Below are positions 21,827 to 24,300 of a DNA stretch of 24,300 nucleotides, piece by piece; position 1 is the first letter of the stretch, and every line of letters starts with the position of its first letter. The DNA lies in the NCBI GenBank assembly GCA_026991065.1, contig JALXCG010000199.1:1-24300 (forward strand). The letters are read 5' to 3'. The position numbers and the translations under genes were made by a program. The stretch is from JALXCG01 sp026991065 [NCBI: Gemmatimonadota bacterium] (lineage in GTDB: Bacteria; GCA-2686955). The notes beneath the pieces are model-generated. The model had not been told where the DNA came from, did no database searches, and saw nothing but the letters and a program-made list of their open reading frames with translations.

Positions 21827-24300
21827 TTAGTTCGACTCCAGCTTGCGGGCGATCTCGGCCACAGAATAGGCCTCAATGCGGTCATTGACCTTGATGTCGT
21901 TGAAACGATCAATTCCGATGCCGCACTCAAAGCCCTCGGCAACTTCGCGCGCATCATCCTTGAAACGCCTCAACGACGAGATGGTGCTATCAAAGATGGC
22001 AACGCCATCACGCACGACACGCGCCTTGGAATTACGGGTGATCTTCCCGGAGAGCACATGACAACCGGCAATCGATCCGACCTTTGGCACCTTGAAGACC
22101 TCGCGCACTTCGGCAACGCCATCGATCTGCTCGCGCAGTTCCGGAGCCAACAAGCCTTCGAGTGCCATGCGGACATCCGAGACGGCGTCATAGATCACGT
22201 CATAGAGGCGGATGTCCACCCTCTCCTGTGCTGCGAGTGCGCGCGCACGATCGCCGGGCCGCACATGGAAGCCGATGATCACCGCACTCGACGTCCCTGC
22301 AAGCATGACATCCGACTCGGTGATGCCACCCACTCCGCGACGGATCACCTCGACCCGCACTTCGTCGTTCGACAGGCGTTCGAGCGAATCGGAGAGGGCC
22401 TCCACCGATCCATCAACATCACCCTTCACAATGATGGGCAGGTCGCGAACACCTTGTTGCTGAGCCTGCGAGAGGAAACTGTCCAGTGTTACTTTGGCTC
22501 GCTTGAGTTCACTGGTGCGCTTGGCAGCTCCGCGCTGCGCAGCGATCTCCCGAGCCTCGCGCTCATCGCGTACGACGTGGAAAACATCACCAGCTTGCGG
22601 GACGCCGGACAGCCCCAGCACCTTCGCTGGTGAAGCAGGACCCGCAGATTTCATGGGCCGGTCCCGTTCATCGAGGAGAGCACGCACGCGGCCGTTGTGA
22701 AGTCCCGCGATCATCGCGTCGCCGGCACGAAGCGTCCCCTGCTGCACCAGCACGGTCGCCACCGGACCTTTGCCTCGGTCGAGGAACGCCTCAACCACGA
22801 CTCCGTCCGCGCGTCGATTGGGGTTCGCACGCAGTTCCAGCATCTCGGCTTCCAGGAGAATCGTCTCCAACAGGCGATCCAGACCGGTGCCCTTCTTCGC
22901 CGACACCTCGACCGCCTGAATCGGCCCTCCGAAGTCCTCCACCACAAGATTGTATTCCGTGAGCATCTGTTTGACACGTAAAGGGTTGGCGGCTGGCAGA
23001 TCGCACTTGTTGATGGCTACTACAATCGGCACCTTGGCAGCCTTGGCGTGGTCGATCGCCTCCGCCGTCTGAGGCATTACACCATCGTCCGCGGCCACAA
23101 CCAGCACCACCAGATCGGTCACCTGGGCACCGCGCATGCGCATCGCCGTAAAGGCTTCATGTCCCGGCGTGTCCATGAAGGTGATCTTGCCCCGCTTCGT
23201 CTCCACCTCGTACGCACCAATGTGCTGAGTAATGCCGCCTTTCTCTCCGCGGACAACGTTCGACCGGCGGATCTGGTCCAGGAGTGAAGTCTTGCCATGG
23301 TCGACATGCCCCATGACCGTGACGATCGGGTGCCGGCTCTCTAAGCCGCTTTCATCAACATCCTCTTCCTGGAAACGATCTTCACCGATTTCCGAGAGCG
23401 GCTGGACAGTGACGCCGAACCCATCGGCGATCATCGTGATCGTATCCATCTCCAGGCGCTGGTTGCGGGTTGCAATCACCCCGAGATTGAAAAGTTGCAG
23501 GATGATCTCGTTTTCTCCCACCTGCAGCGCCGATGCCACCTCGGAAACAGTGGCGAACTCCGCCATCTGAATCACGCGCGGCTCAGCATTCGCAACCATG
23601 GCCTCCTCATCCCGGTCGCGCTTGCGCTTTTTCCGCCGATCTCCCTTGGACATCTCGGCAAAAGTCTTGCGGACGCTCTCTTTGACTGCCCGCGTGTCGG
23701 GTTTGGTCTGCCTGGACTGGCGCTTTTTGCGCTTCTTTTCTGCGCGCCGACTCACGGCACCGGCAACGCTGGCGGAACGATCACCGCCGCGGCCGCCCCC
23801 TGGGTAGTCGGGCTGAAAGCGATTGGGCGAAGTTGTTGTGGTGCCCGCGCGATATCCACCAGTCCGGCCACCCCTGGTTCGATTGTCGCCACTGCGCCCA
23901 CCGCCGGGCCTGGGTGGTGGTGTGGCAGCGACCGGGGTCGTTGGACGGTAAAGAATGCGAGCGGTGGTCTTGGGGGCGGGAATTACGCGCACACGCCGTT
24001 TGACCGGCTCCGCCGGCTGTGGTGCCTTTGCGGGCGGCTGCCCAGCCTCCGGCTGCTCTTCAGCAGTCGGCTTGGTCGGTTGGCCTTCTCCCGTTTCCGA
24101 CGGCGCCGCCTTTTTCGCTTCAACTGGAGACTCCGCGACCGGCTCTTTCGGCGCAACAGTCTCGGCCACCGCTTTCTCCACTTGTTCGGCCACTGGGGCG
24201 TCCGGAACCGCGGGTTCGCCGGCAGCAGACTCATCCGCCGCGACGGCATCACCAAGCGCCTCCGCCACACCTTCCACAGCTTCCGCAGGCACGACAGGCA
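21827..24300 (-). CDS. infB: Translation initiation factor IF-2 (5' end outside the window)
   Basis: The frame is open to the right edge and the first visible GTG lies within the low-complexity region, so the true start is beyond 24300. About 820 residues are visible. The first ~235 are Pro/Ala/Glu-rich, then Gly/Arg-rich and Lys/Arg-rich, and are probably disordered. An IF2-N-type module (about 238-298) contains [19 protein letters not shown]. The GTPase domain has G1 GHVDHGKT (328-335), G3 DTPGHE (374-379) and G4 NKCD (428-431). Domains II, III and the fMet-tRNA-binding C2 domain follow, ending near GDRIEAY-type residues and RKLESN. IF-2 places initiator tRNA on the 30S subunit and promotes 50S joining. 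It is probably the first visible gene of the infB-rbfA-truB-ribF operon, usually preceded by nusA. Confidence 0.97.
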   Translation of the reverse strand, partial: PVVPAEAVEGVAEALGDAVAADESAAGEPAVPDAPVAEQVEKAVAETVAPKEPVAESPVEAKKAAPSETGEGQPTKPTAEEQPEAGQPPAKAPQPAEPVKRRVRVIPAPKTTARILYRPTTPVAATPPPRPGGGRSGDNRTRGGRTGGYRAGTTTTSPNRFQPDYPGGGRGGDRSASVAGAVSRRAEKKRKKRQSRQTKPDTRAVKESVRKTFAEMSKGDRRKKRKRDRDEEAMVANAEPRVIQMAEFATVSEVASALQVGENEIILQLFNLGVIATRNQRLEMDTITMIADGFGVTVQPLSEIGEDRFQEEDVDESGLESRHPIVTVMGHVDHGKTSLLDQIRRSNVVRGEKGGITQHIGAYEVETKRGKITFMDTPGHEAFTAMRMRGAQVTDLVVLVVAADDGVMPQTAEAIDHAKAAKVPIVVAINKCDLPAANPLRVKQMLTEYNLVVEDFGGPIQAVEVSAKKGTGLDRLLETILLEAEMLELRANPNRRADGVVVEAFLDRGKGPVATVLVQQGTLRAGDAMIAGLHNGRVRALLDERDRPMKSAGPASPAKVLGLSGVPQAGDVFHVVRDEREAREIAAQRGAAKRTSELKRAKVTLDSFLSQAQQQGVRDLPIIVKGDVDGSVEALSDSLERLSNDEVRVEVIRRGVGGITESDVMLAGTSSAVIIGFHVRPGDRARALAAQERVDIRLYDVIYDAVSDVRMALEGLLAPELREQIDGVAEVREVFKVPKVGSIAGCHVLSGKITRNSKARVVRDGVAIFDSTISSLRRFKDDAREVAEGFECGIGIDRFNDIKVNDRIEAYSVAEIARKLESN

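Noticed and set aside
21803-22633. A 276-codon plus-strand frame opposite the end of infB
   Set aside because: Antisense to a conserved IF-2 C-terminal region; no family resemblance and no Shine-Dalgarno.

Overview
The window is a dense, GC-rich stretch of bacterial core genes. Almost everything is on the minus strand. The exceptions are a partial glycoside hydrolase gene at the left edge and an rqcH-type gene in the middle. The organism looks like an uncultured Gram-negative bacterium: gmhB makes heptose for lipopolysaccharide, and SecA lacks the usual zinc tail. SecA also carries an extra segment in its N-terminal half that resembles the SecA of Bacteroidetes/Chlorobi-type (FCB group) bacteria, so an FCB-related lineage is my best guess. 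No finer placement is justified. I saw no mobile elements, CRISPR arrays, phage genes or clear horizontal islands.

Layout from left to right. (1) 1-1567 (+): the C-terminal part of a clan GH-A glycoside hydrolase, cut by the window edge. A perfect 11-bp inverted repeat separates it from the convergent gene. (2) 1633-3639 (-): a membrane-anchored alkaline-phosphatase-superfamily (sulfatase-like) protein with Thr at the nucleophile position. (3) 3685-5438 (-): a small DUF5683-like membrane protein gene coupled to gmhB, then a selenocysteine tRNA (selC), then ridA. (4) 5453-14268 (-): glmS, a phosphohexomutase (glmM-like), dnaB, a family-4 uracil-DNA glycosylase gene, coaBC, rpoZ, gmk and yicC. 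(5) 14411-16156 (+): an rqcH/NFACT gene, divergent from yicC and convergent with secA. (6) 16184-24300 (-): secA, ribF, truB, rbfA and infB, the last one cut at its 5' end by the window edge.

Most minus-strand genes are separated by fewer than 65 bp. Three pairs overlap as ATGA: yicC/gmk, udg/dnaB and gmhB/DUF5683. This suggests long polycistronic units. One runs infB-rbfA-truB-ribF (translation initiation, ribosome maturation, tRNA modification, flavin synthesis). Another runs yicC-gmk-rpoZ-coaBC-udg-dnaB-glmM, continuing to glmS-ridA-selC-gmhB, possibly with an internal promoter before glmS. glmS and the mutase together would take fructose-6-phosphate to glucosamine-1-phosphate for peptidoglycan and lipopolysaccharide.

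I found no clear undescribed multi-gene system. The points most worth a second look are: selC placed 9 nt after ridA inside an apparent operon, with an unusual acceptor-stem mismatch; the Thr-type sulfatase-like protein; the RqcH homologue whose 'DR' motif appears to have lost its Asp; and the zinc-less 138-residue basic Pro/Ala/Gly tail on SecA.
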